Below, piece after piece: positions 1 to 9,489 of a stretch of DNA of 32,474 nt. Every line of letters starts with the position of its first letter. Position 1 is the stretch's first letter. The stretch is taken from NCBI GenBank assembly GCA_016758965.1, contig JAEPRB010000350.1, forward strand, positions 1 to 32,474, read 5' to 3'. This DNA comes from Circinella minor (Eukaryota > Mucoromycota > Mucoromycetes > Mucorales > Lichtheimiaceae). The notes under the pieces were generated by a model, which worked only from the letters and a program-made list of their open reading frames with translations, was not told the origin of the DNA and ran no database searches. The position numbers and the translations under genes were made by a program.

Positions 1-115
1 TAGTCGGATCGGATACCATACCTATCCGCATCCGCATCCGCATCCGCAAATGCCTATCCGCATCCGCTCTTGCGGATGCGGATGCGGATCGGATGAGCGG
101 ATAGCGGATGAGATG
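1..115. repeat. Inverted GCGGAT/ATCCGC hexamer array
   Basis: The first ~50 bases carry tandem ATCCGC units and bases ~60-115 carry the complementary GCGGAT units, so the segment could fold into an imperfect hairpin. Its GC content stands out against the AT-rich surroundings. It directly abuts the 3' break of the transposase-like pseudogene to its right and may extend beyond the window. Function is unknown; expanded simple repeat or element end are both possible. Confidence 0.75.
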
Positions 116-797
116 AATAACCCTAAGCTGAAGTCATCACATTCTTTTGCCCAATATCGAATTGCATTTGCTCTGTAATCATCTGATAGTATTATCCAAA
201 TGTCAATAGCTGCATTTTTAGAACTCTCTCTTTTTGTATAGTTTTGAGACAAATAATAGTAGTAACAATAAACAGCTTGCGTTTTGCAAATGTGAAACGC
301 GTCTTCTTTGTTGAATTGGCTATATCTGTCTAAAGCAGGTTGAATCTCAGTACTCAATGATTTCAAGATACTATCAATTGCTTCCGTATCATTTTTTTCT
401 TCTATTACAGGTTCAATATGTTGTTCTTGTTCTGGTTCCTGTTCTTGTCATTTCTCTTTAGGAATTGGTGAGAAAAAAGTGTCAATTTTTTTGAGCCTTG
501 GGCTGCTTTTTCATTCTCATTACATTTTCGCCAAATTGTACTGTGAGAATCTCTATTATATACACTGCGAATTGAATTATCAGCCTTTTCTTTCTAAAGT
601 AAAGGGAGCTGCAGGGTTTTGTCAATGAGCTCATCTGTTAACTGTAACTCATCCCAGTCATTGATTGCTTCATCTAAGTCATCTTTGGCTTCTACTCCAA
701 GATCTATGACATTGCTATGGGATTTAGGATCAAAATGACCATCATCTTTTCATTGTTGTTTTTTTGCAGCTTGTTTACGTTTACTTAAATTAGGCAT
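116..797 (-). pseudogene. Truncated, decayed transposase-like gene (N-terminal part)
   Basis: Read leftwards from an ATG at 797, the sequence opens with a Lys/Arg-rich start (MPNLSKRKQAAKKQQ) and then hits an in-frame TGA after 15 codons. Codon-like sequence continues beyond the stop with an acidic stretch, another stop after LPLL, a segment like a DNA-binding repeat (STIWRKCNENEKAA..GSKK), and a frame change. It ends with a clean open stretch finishing in IRYWAKECDDFSLG. A basic start, a 'KAAxGSKKxxxFF'-like linker and an '(A)xxIRxWA' segment recall the N-terminal region of DDE-type transposase ORFs abundant in Mucoromycota; that assignment rests on recalled pattern, not a search. The catalytic domain is absent because the ORF runs into the GCGGAT array. 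At least two stops and one frame change make it non-functional. Confidence 0.6.
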
Positions 798-939
798 AAG
801 GAGAAGATATAGATCTTATTACTGGGCCTTGAAGGTGCCTAGTAACCATTTGTTTCAGCATCAGTGTAACTCCGCAGAACGGCTTGTGTAACATGACGGA
901 GCTACATCAATCTGATTGTTTCAATATTATTCCCTCTCT

Positions 940-1143
940 ACTAAAATCCAGTTGTACTGACCAACTTTGATAACTTCTTTTTTTTAAAAGTTAATCCATA
1001 ATAAATGTTTTAAATATATATGAAATTATATGTTATTGATTAAAAAAATCAAAAAATTATTTTGTGTATCTCTGAAAATCTTTAAAGTTGGGTCAAAATT
1101 TTGGGCGCTTATTGGTGAAATACACCATATTATCATTTTCATA
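940..1143. repeat. Degenerate ~200-bp direct repeat, copy 1
   Basis: Starting at ACTAAAATCC this copy shares an ordered series of blocks with the copy at 1680-1896. They include a CTTTGA(T/C)AAC block, AATCCATAATAAATG, TATATGTTATTGATTAAA and a GTGAAATA(C/T)ACC(A/C)TATTAT block near the right end. Order and spacing are conserved, so the two are diverged copies of one unit in the same orientation. No intact ORF is present; the short open frame over 1030-1230 is AT-rich and unconvincing. Confidence 0.75.
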
Positions 1144-1470
1144 TCTCTCCTTTTCACCTCTATATTTTATCTCTCCAAGTATCTTCCTCTTTTTCTTCCA
1201 CGTTTTTTATATTTTTTATTCCATTCATAACTTAAAAGCATAAGTTTAAATGGAAGTTCAATAACTCTCAATTAACATTATAGTTTCAAACTGTATTTTA
1301 TATATATTTTTAGAGCTTAGTATATTTTTATAACAATTTATCCTTCTAAATTCGCCATTACTTTTGGTTGGTATATCCTTTTACGCTTACATATTATAAC
1401 AATTTTCCTGATACAATACTGATCGAACTATTTTTTTAAATAAATATATTACAAGTAAACCATATATGAG

Positions 1471-1667
1471 TTTACATGACTTTACAGAATTTTACAGTAT
1501 TTATATTTCTTTGCTCATATTTTACAGTATTTACCCAATTCTCAAATAGGTACAGTCCACAGAATTTTTACAAGATTTCACAGGATTTTACAGTGTTTAC
1601 AACACTGATATTATTTTATTTTGGTTCATAAAATTTTTATAGAATTTCATAGGATTTCACAGGATTT
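1471..1667. repeat. TTTACAG-type degenerate tandem motif
   Basis: Units resembling ATTTTACAG followed by AATT, TATT or GATT recur about ten times, including TTTACAGAATTTTACAG, CACAGGATTTTACAG and a trailing TTCATAGGATTTCACAGG. The array lies between the two ~200-bp direct repeats. It does not read as coding DNA. It may be the sub-terminal repeat region of a transposon or a small satellite seed. Confidence 0.6.
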
Positions 1668-1679
1668 GTTTTATGGTGT

Positions 1680-1896
1680 ACTAAAATTGAGCTGCACTAA
1701 TAAACTTTGACAACCTTCTGCTTCGTCATAACTTTTTTTAGGGAAGCTAATCCATAATAAATGTCTTAAATATACATAAAAATATATGTTATTGATTAAA
1801 GAGTCAAAATATTTAGTTTGCATATTTCTGAAGCTCTCTAAATTTGGAGTAAAATCCTAGCGGTTATAAGTGAAATATACCCTATTATTAGCATTT
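1680..1896. repeat. Degenerate ~200-bp direct repeat, copy 2
   Basis: Second copy of the unit at 940-1143, same orientation, about 540 bp downstream, with several small indels (for example an extra CTGCTTCGTCATAAC block). Two direct terminal repeats around a short non-coding core could be a TRIM-like miniature element or two fragments of one transposon family. Confidence 0.75.
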
Positions 1897-2056
1897 ATGA
1901 AAAATAATAAAGTTCGTACACAATTTATAAAGTGCTTTCAGGTTCAAATTGGTACCTACTGATTACATTTCAAATTTTGTTCGTTTTGTGTTATTTTTAT
2001 ATTTTGCAATTCCCTTCCATTTGGGTGACAAATATTCTTCCTCTTTATTCTCACTA

Positions 2057-2328
2057 CTACCTACTACTCTCATCTGGTTGAACATCATTGTGTTTGTCAA
2101 TATTCTGTTGATTTCTTAAGTCTGGATTCAATACATTATTAGTGAAATTTTCTTGTATATGTCTTGAATTCCCCCCATGGTGTTGATACATATATAACAC
2201 CAACTTCATGGTTTGTGGCCACTGTCCTGGCTTGTCAAACTACACAACAATCTTGAGACAGATTTCATTCCATGTAGTGCTTAGACATTTTTACAACACA
2301 GTATCAAGCCAGATATTCTGAGCATGAT
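2057..2328 (-). pseudogene. Remnant ORF with in-frame stops, unrecognised
   Basis: On the minus strand one frame reads through ~90 codons with two in-frame stops and ends at a stop at 2057-2059. It contains protein-like stretches such as FDKPGQWPQTMKLVLYMYQH and NPDLRNQQNIDKHNDVQPDE. The mixed, non-repetitive composition is unlike the surrounding AT-rich DNA, so it is probably the end of a decayed gene, likely from a transposon. A further short minus-strand open stretch upstream (about 2515-2721) could belong to the same relic. I cannot name the family. Confidence 0.4.
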
Positions 2329-3699
2329 TAAAACTCTTAGAGAGCAAAAACAGGACTAAGTATCTTGCACATTCAAGTTGGCAGCATAAATTTCGTTTCA
2401 ATAATTTGAAAAACTAGAAGATCCTTAGGTACATAATAATGACTTTTGAATTGGTTGCCTATTTCTTGGTTTGTTATGAAGTCTTGTCTTGACAAGAAGC
2501 ATTATTAAGATATATTAAAATACATTTTTGCATTGGCTTGTGCTGATATTAAAAAATTCAAAGCTTGTTTTGTTCCTAAGGAATTTCTTGATTTTTATAA
2601 ATCTCTTTATATACAATACCAACCTCTTTAACTTGTTATTTGAGGTAGAGATGCGATAGGTTTTCAATGAGGTTTGGTGCTCTTGATTGTTATCTTGTTC
2701 TGAAATTGAGAGATGACCCATTTCTATATTAACATCTCCTTCACTATCAGATCCACAGGTTTCCTGGGTAGGATGTTGTTGTTAGTATTATCTTAGACGT
2801 TGAATACATAAGGACATGTTTTAAAAATTTGTAAGTGAATTCAAAGGGAAAAAAATGAGGTGTATCATAAAAAAATAATTTAATTCAACAATAAAAATAA
2901 ATAAGTAAAGCGATGATTTTTTTGAAAGAGTAATTATTCTTGAAAATAAGACAAAGATTATTGCTCTATGTATGAGTTGGTCAATTTATACGATCTGTTT
3001 ATCATCATGATTTACTTCTAGTATGTGATCTGAAGAGTGTATCTCACAGAATTTTATCTTAAGATATGATAACCTTGTTCTTAAGAAGATTCTCTATTTA
3101 ACTCTATCAGGGATAGACCATTAAAAGCTCTGGTATTTTTACATTTTTAATTCCCTGACTCTACAGAGTCTCTCAATTAATATTGTCAGAATTTATTTCG
3201 TCACGTAAATAAACAATGTTTGCCAAACTCACACTTGAAACTTTTTTTTTTGCAGAAACGTTTTGTCATTCCAACTGATTAATGTGTTGAAGATAATTAC
3301 ACAAATTTGTATAAATAAGAATATCATTTTGATAAGCCGTAACCCAGTAACACAGTTATTAAAAAAGTTACTGAAAATGTCCTACGTATATCAATTATGT
3401 AGATACATATAATGTAATACATGAACCAAATAAAAATTACTAGAATTTTGAGGGTTATCATACTTTTTAATGACTCTTTGCAGACTTTGCCAGATCAAGT
3501 GTTTAGAGTTTAGAGGATAGAGGTTACTGTAAAAAAAACTATAGCAGCAGCAAGATAGGAATAGGATACTGATAGTTCAGCATAATACAATAGCTATTAC
3601 TCTTTGCTCTATCACTATATTATAAGTGGGATAATTATTTCGGCTTAATGTAAACTAGTAAGAAACTTGTTATAGTACTTGTTTTTTCCCTTTTTCCTT
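2329..3699. other. AT-rich intergenic DNA, no gene seen
   Basis: Apart from the short minus-strand open frame near 2515-2721, no reading frame with protein-like composition is seen on either strand. A perfect small palindrome (GACTCT-AC-AGAGTC) lies at 3157-3170. The rest is simple AT-rich sequence, probably eroded repeat DNA. Confidence 0.6.
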
Positions 3700-3781
3700 T
3701 TGACACTAGTTTAAGCTAATATATTTTAAGCAAAATCAGAAATATAGATTTGTTTTTTTAATGTCATTTCTTAGTGTCAAA
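3700..3781. repeat. Small TIR-bounded segment
   Basis: TTGACACTAG at 3700 is mirrored by the inverted sequence ending at 3781 (TTAGTGTCAA), bounding about 80 bp of AT-rich DNA. The match is only ~9-10 bp, so it may be chance. It sits close to the clearer inverted-repeat elements that follow. Confidence 0.3.
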
Positions 3782-3978
3782 TTATATCACTTTCTCCTAT
3801 TTATTTTGTTTACATCTTGTCTCCTTTCATGGGATCAGTCATCTTTATTTTCATATGTAAGCAACCATAATTTTATAAGCTTAATCTTTTGTGAGTAATT
3901 TATTCTATATTATATATTTAAATACAAGGTCTTTTTTTTATTCATTTTTAATAATCGATTATAATTAGCAAGCATTTT

Positions 3979-4751
3979 CAATTCAAGTGTCGATATAAAT
4001 TCTAACAAAGTTGGTTGAGACACTCAAATAAAAAATATGAAATTTGGTTTGCTTTATCTTCTTTTTATTTAATGTCAATGAAAAATGAAGTATAAACATG
4101 AGTTCAAATGCTATAACATAATAATTGATCTTCTTTTTCACTCAGTCAGCACCACAAAATATGGACTTCCAATTCAATCACATAACATCAAAAATTTATT
4201 GCTATGCAACAAAGACTACTTCAACTCGAACAGATAGTAGTAAGCACAATCAAGCGCTCAACGTTCAGTAGAGGCGGTACTACATATCTTTAATTTGTTT
4301 CGCGAACAAGGCCCTAGTTGTCAAGCTACTACTCTCTTTGTCAACCTGTTACAACTAAACAAAGTGATAAGTACTCGAACGATTCACACTTGATTTAAAA
4401 AGCTCATAAAACGGTCTACCAATGAAAAACGAGTTTCACTACGCTCAATTGCCCTTCCTCGACTCTTCGATTGGGTATTATCAAAGAAGATATTGTTACA
4501 ATTGGTAATCTTTGAGAACCATTACCACTGAGAGCACTTGTCTTCGTTTGATTTTACCAATACACTCATCACCAATGGCGCTCTTCTTGACGGCGATTTA
4601 AATGATCAAGATATTTTCTATGATGCAGCTGACCATAATATGGTTCAGGATTAAAAAAAAGTTACTTCATTTATATTGTATTTTATTCTCTGGATTAGCA
4701 AATCATATTTCATATTTTTTTTATTTGAAATTTATTTCGACACTTGAATTG
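3979..4751. mobile_element. TIR element A (~770 bp) carrying a broken ORF
   Basis: The 22 bases at 3979-4000 (CAATTCAAGTGTCG...) are matched at 21 positions by the reverse complement of 4730-4751. A second inner block (CAAATAAAAAATATGAAA at ~4024) is also inverted at ~4700-4727. Such terminal inverted repeats with an internal relic ORF fit a non-autonomous DNA transposon. No convincing target-site duplication was found. The left interior (4027-4127) is repeated in inverted orientation in element B. Confidence 0.7.
4204..4654 (+). pseudogene. Broken coding remnant inside TIR element A
   Basis: From an ATG at 4204 one reads protein-like sequence (MQQRLLQLEQIVVSTIKR). It then requires a frame change near the TTTAATTTG at ~4289 and passes stops before FKKLIKRSTNEKRVSLRSIA, a further stop, and a final acidic stretch (LLDGDLNDQDIFYDAADH) ending at TAA 4652-4654. 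GC content is higher than in the flanks. At least two stops and one frame change mean it is not functional. I do not recognise the family; an element-encoded protein or a captured host gene fragment are both possible. Confidence 0.5.
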
Positions 4752-4947
4752 ACTAGTTAGACATGAAGATAAAAAATATGAAATATGATTTCCCCACCCT
4801 ATCCTTTTCTGATCTCGCTTAGAGGTCAATTATTATATTATAACATTAGAACTCATTTTTATACTTATTTTTTTGCTGACATTAAATAAAAAGAAGATAA
4901 AGCAAACCATGTTTCATATTTTTTATTTTCATGTCTAACTAGTCAAT
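4748..4947. mobile_element. TIR element B, MITE-like, 200 bp
   Basis: The 36 bases from 4748 (ATTGACTAGTTAGACATGAA...) match the reverse complement of 4912-4947 at 35 positions, giving a near-perfect terminal inverted repeat around a 128-bp core without coding capacity. This is the hallmark of a miniature inverted-repeat element. Its right half (4827-4926) is roughly 85-90% identical, inverted, to 4027-4127 of element A. Its left end overlaps the right end of A by a few bases. No clear target-site duplication was seen. Confidence 0.8.
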
Positions 4948-5960
4948 ATTGTATCCCCCTAAACAATATTGCTCAATTGTTTTAAATTTTGTTATCGGCT
5001 GGATTCTTATGTCATATACATTTGTTCATCAGGTGAATAATTAGCGTTATATATGTTAAGTATTAACTTCCTTCAAACTGGTGTCGTTGATATTTTTTTT
5101 GGTAAAAAGTAGGTATCGCTATGACCTACGATATATAAGCCATTTATCCATCCCCACCAAGTTACTATTTCCGAGTTGCCTATACCTACAGATCTTTACA
5201 ATGGTTATTCATAAATATTATCATCTATTCTTCCTTGAGAATTCAGAGCGATTGTTTTCGAAGAAAAAAGAAATGGTAATATGCGTGTTAAAAATAAAAA
5301 TAAGTCATGATGTTTTAAAATTAAAGAACGAAAATGGGTCAGTTATATACTGAAAATAGAAGAATATGGGCGAAGTGAAAAATATCTTTCGTAAATTTAT
5401 ATCTATACCTATAAAAAACAACATCAGTTTATTATTCTCTTTCTTTGTCAAAAACACAATCTTAATACTTCCACGAACGTTTGATGGTCTGTTAATGTGA
5501 TAGATTAAGATAATTCTTACAAAGGCAAGATGCTTTTAAATGATATCAGTTAATGATATTTTATTATTATACAGTTTTGTTTACTATTCATTGAGCTTTT
5601 ATTAATATTATTATAATTATTATTATTATTTCAAAAAATATCAATTAAAATAGTTTCGTTAACTAATAATAATAGAAAAGAAAAGTGGTATATTTGTTAC
5701 TATTATTTGAAACGATGCCGTTGGTAGGAAAAATGCTGAGAAAGAAGATAAAGAGAGAAAAAAACATAAATGAATAAACAAAGGACTATGATACAAAAGA
5801 AGGAAGAAGAGTGATGAAAAAAGTCAGGAAAGGTGGACGAAGGGGAAAGAGTGATGGGTAAAGGGAATATACAATGATATACTATTTCTTCTATCTCTCC
5901 CTCTCCCTCTCTTTCTCTCTCGTTTTCTTTTTCTATATATATTTCTATATATATTTATAA
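4948..5960. other. AT-rich intergenic DNA and 3' region of the next gene
   Basis: A plus-strand open frame over 5081-5353 has no recognisable composition and no ATG-led conserved start, so it was not called. The last ~250 bases (CT-rich near 5890-5930, TATATA runs at 5930-5960) are likely the 3' untranslated region of the minus-strand gene that ends at 5961. Confidence 0.5.
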
Positions 5961-6770
5961 TCATACGGCTGATGAAGTGGGTGGATAGGCTGTTGATGGT
6001 GATGGTGATGGTGAATTAAATCCACCACCAATGATATCATTATTAATGGGTGAAGTAACACCAGAAAACGATTTTGGTGATGATGTTGAGGAAGATGAGT
6101 TGGAGTTACGGGAATGAGGGGTTGCAGCCGAATCAATATGTTGCTGAATGTATCCTATTAATGTTTCCTTTGTATATGTTGCCAAACTCATTTGTTCCCA
6201 AACTTCAGTTCGAAAAGAATCAATTCGTTCTCTTTTTACTTCTGCATTGCTTTGTTCAATTCGTGCCAGAATCAATAATAACATTTTACATAATCGTGAT
6301 ATTTTTTGAAAAGTATTATCAAGATATTGATTGACGTGGCGAACAAATTCCTCCGAAGATAAACGTGGATCACGTAAAGACGACGATGCCGAATGCCCAT
6401 TGAATGGTGAAAGTCGAAGAGCTGGACAAATGGAATTGCTAAATTGTTGAAGCCCCTTAACAATGGACTTGGTTTGATATAAACATCGAGTAAAATCAAT
6501 AAACGTTCGATCACTTCCTGAAAGTCCAAAAGATGACGTGGAAGAAGAGGACAAGGAGGAATAGCCAGTTGGATTATACCGAGGTGTTGATGTACGATGT
6601 GCTCTTCGCATGGGTCCACCGAGATTGTTATTGAAGTTGGTTCTTGTCGTGTTTGCTGCGGTTGTTATTGTTGAATTTGAATGGTGCGCTTCTAAAGAGA
6701 TGGTCAAGTTTTGTGTTGCACCATTAGAAGGTATGTTTAAATTATCATTATTACTATTCACATTGTCCAT
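5961..6770 (-). CDS. Uncharacterised 269-aa protein with helical core
   Basis: This is a single-exon gene with ATG at 6768-6770 and TGA at 5961-5963. Residues 1-90 are Asn/Ser/Thr-rich and disordered, with an Arg-rich stretch (MRRAHRTSTPRYNPTG). Residues ~88-210 form a compact, helical-looking core: DFTRCLYQTKSIVKGLQQF, a CPALRLSPF turn, then EEFVRHVNQYLDNTFQKISR and CKMLLLILARIEQSNAEVKR. The C-terminus is Ser/Pro-rich. There is no signal peptide or membrane span. The core's biased but non-repetitive composition argues for a real domain, yet I do not recognise it. It lies ~240 bp downstream of the coiled-coil gene on the same strand. It is distinct from that gene because the latter ends in its own stop at 7012 and this frame has its own ATG. 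Confidence 0.65.
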   Translation of the reverse strand: MDNVNSNNDNLNIPSNGATQNLTISLEAHHSNSTITTAANTTRTNFNNNLGGPMRRAHRTSTPRYNPTGYSSLSSSSTSSFGLSGSDRTFIDFTRCLYQTKSIVKGLQQFSNSICPALRLSPFNGHSASSSLRDPRLSSEEFVRHVNQYLDNTFQKISRLCKMLLLILARIEQSNAEVKRERIDSFRTEVWEQMSLATYTKETLIGYIQQHIDSAATPHSRNSNSSSSTSSPKSFSGVTSPINNDIIGGGFNSPSPSPSTAYPPTSSAV

Positions 6771-7011
6771 ATTTTTTTATATCAGAGTTGAATGCTGTGT
6801 ATTTAATAATAGTGAACAAAAAAAATATTGTCTGTCCGTCTGAACAACCAACTGGACACAAAAAGAACAATATAGAACACTACTCCCAAATTCTCTCTGT
6901 TTTTTTTTGTTCTTACACTAATCAATCAACAACCAAGAGCGGAGTTTTTGGATTTCATAATAATAAAAATGGATAGTAATGATTATCAGAAAAGGAAAAA
7001 AATGATAATTT

Positions 7012-9489
7012 TTATTCTTCTAAAATGATACTTTCACAAGAGGAAATAGCTGAATCGTGATTTGCTTGAGTTATAAATTTTGAATTCTTGTTGTTGTTAC
7101 TGGAATTCATATTAACATTATTACTATTTGAAGAATCTTTACTTGAAGGCCATCCTATCACAGTCATGCGTTTCAATGCGCGTGACCAACCTCCGTTGTT
7201 GTTGCTATGGTGATTATTTCCATCATTGTTCGTATGGCTTCTATGACGACCCACAGTTGTGGAAGATTCACTAATGACTGGATGTCTTGGTGCAGAAATC
7301 CATGATGATATCGTACTTCGTCGTGGTCGATTATTGCTCTTGCTATCGTCATTGTTTTTATAGATAGCACCAGTAGTATAAGATCGGGGTGACGGGGTAG
7401 AATTTGGAGAAGTTTGTTGAGTCGTGTGATCCTTTATTTTATTATTGGATGGTGACAGTGACGATGATGTTAATATGGATGATTTAAATGTTGAAGCTTC
7501 ATCATCACCTTCATCGTCTTCATCAATATTGAGTACATCTACAAGTTCTTGATTACCGACGATTTTTAAGAGTATCTTATTCATATATAAAGATAAGGCT
7601 TTGTTTGATTCTTGTAAAACTCGGATTTCGTCCGAAAGTTCTATTTGATTCCATTAATATCTCGTACTTATTTTCCCCCAAACTCTTTTTATTTTTGGGA
7701 ATGCACTTACTTTGGACTGAATCTGCATGTTGGCAATTGCAATCATCTCCGCTCTCCACTTTATTTAATTCAGCTGCTAAACTAGTAGATTTTGGCTTTT
7801 TTATCATTGTATTATTACTGCTGCTGCTTGAAAAACTAGTAGAAACGATAATATTATTATCGTCACTATTAAAGGTGGTAGTATTTTTATCTATTTCTTC
7901 TTCTTCCGTAGCTATAGTCAAGACCGATTTCTATATGGTTTGGTTGAATTTATATTAGTATAAGGGAGCACGTTAAGCATAATAAAAAAGATAAGCACAT
8001 TAGATCACCATCATAAATAGAAAGAGGGGGCAGGGAGTTAAAAAAATTATGTTCCTTTTTCTTTCTTTCTTTCTTTCCTTTTTTTTTACCTTTGAAAATT
8101 CACCGGCCATGGTTTTTTCATGTAGTAACATTTGATAACTTTCATTATCTTCCATTAATGAAGCATTCACTTCTTTTAAACTAGTTAGTTCCTGCTCCAA
8201 AGTATTTATTCGTTTCTCCTGTGCTTCAGCACCTAGCATAGCCTCATGAATTACTCGTTTTTGGTGTTCTATTTCATTTTTAAAACCCGACAAAAGTTTT
8301 TCTTGAACTCGGATTTTGGTATCCCTAGCAGTGACACTATCAATAGATTTGGTTGGTCCTTCAAAAAGTGTACCCATCCCACTGTTACCCGTGTTTCTTG
8401 CCGTCCAGGACTCTAATTTCGTTATTATTATTTTTTTTTAAAAAAAAAGGAGAAACAGCATGTGAAATTATAAGAATGAGTTGAATTCAAGTCAAATAAT
8501 TAATAAAGTGAATAAAAGTCTTTCTATCTGCACATACCTGGCACAGATAAACTGTTATTATTATTAGTACGTGCAAAAATATTTGATGCTGTAGCACTAC
8601 GAGTACGACGAGGTGTACCTACTCGGTCTTGTGTTGACCAACGTTTTACCTCCCTACTAAGATCTATTTCTCGCTGTTGCCATAACAACCTGTCACTTTC
8701 ATAATTTTGTAACTATATTCATAGTTATTAGTACATTTTTTATCATCAAAGTAAATTCCCAGATTTTTATTTTGATGGATGGTAATAAACAAAAAGCTTA
8801 TTTACTTCATTTTCAAGTCGTTTTTCAAGGTGTTTTCGTTGTCGAGTTAAAGTTTGTGAATCTTTTTGAACTTGTGCAAGCTCTTGTTGTTGTGCATAAA
8901 TTTGAGATTCCATGCGCTCTTGTATTTTGCGATGGTTGTTATTGTCTTGTACAACTGCCAGCAATTTCTATGATGTGAAACAAAAAGTGTTACTGTTACA
9001 GTGGGCTTTGTTTGTATACAGGTTTTGAATTTGAAATTGGTTTATTTATTTTACCTTGCGTAAACTATCTGTTTCTTTGCATAACAACCGATATTGTTCT
9101 CTGGTATCTTCCATCTGTGCTTTATGTTCCTAGATATCATTACAAAAAAAAGTGAAAATAAAATAATACATGTTAGCAAATGGCTGCCATATAAACAGAA
9201 AACGATTAAAAAAAAGAATTTTTTTTAATTTTTTTTTTTCATGTCCATAAAATTTAAATGATAATTTGACACAATAAAAAATATGTAACAAAAAAATGTG
9301 CTTTAAATAACAAAATAAGAATCATATACTTACATATAAAATAGATTCATTGTGTAACTGGGGTATTTGAACTTGCAAGATTCGTATCAAATCAGTTACA
9401 TCCAATGATAAAGTTGTCGCTGGTGACTGAGACGATGGTTTTGTTGTTGTTGCTGTTGTTGCTGCTGATATAGGTGTTGTGGTTGTCAT
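7012..9489 (-). CDS. Fungal coiled-coil protein, 579 aa, seven exons
   Basis: Exons (minus): 9489-9334, 9129-9055, 8967-8806, 8712-8538, 8412-8090, 7930-7711 and 7640-7012. All junctions are GT/AG and in frame, giving 1,740 nt including the stop. Residues 1-30 are Thr/Ser-rich; ~35-150 are heptad-like (QIYAQQQELAQVQKDSQTLT, QRKHLEKRLENELQNYESDR). A basic linker (TPRRTRSATAS) follows, then a second coiled coil at ~210-297 ending ENESYQMLLHEKTMAGEF (first residue D in DNESYQ). A low-complexity loop and a third helix (LSDEIRVLQESNKALSLYMN, ~372-391) come next. The tail is Asp/Ser/Asn-rich with a basic WSRALKRMTVIGW patch. The ENESYQxLLHEKT and 'NKALxLY' blocks recall a conserved but functionally undefined fungal coiled-coil family; this is from memory. 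No enzyme motif or membrane span was seen. A scaffold or cytoskeletal role is only a guess. The sixth intron (70 nt) is easy to miss because reading through it leaves an open frame. Confidence 0.78.

Noticed and set aside
1..115. CRISPR-like or telomeric repeat
   Set aside because: Units are contiguous hexamers in inverted orientation without spacers, and the sequence differs from the usual fungal TTAGGG telomere repeat.
5081..5353. 90-codon plus-strand open frame
   Set aside because: It has no ATG-led conserved start, no recognisable motif, no spliced extension, and AT-driven composition.
5945..6136. His/Pro-rich 63-codon frame resembling a metal-binding peptide
   Set aside because: It is a shifted-frame reading of the Ser/Thr/Asn-rich C-terminus of the 269-aa gene.
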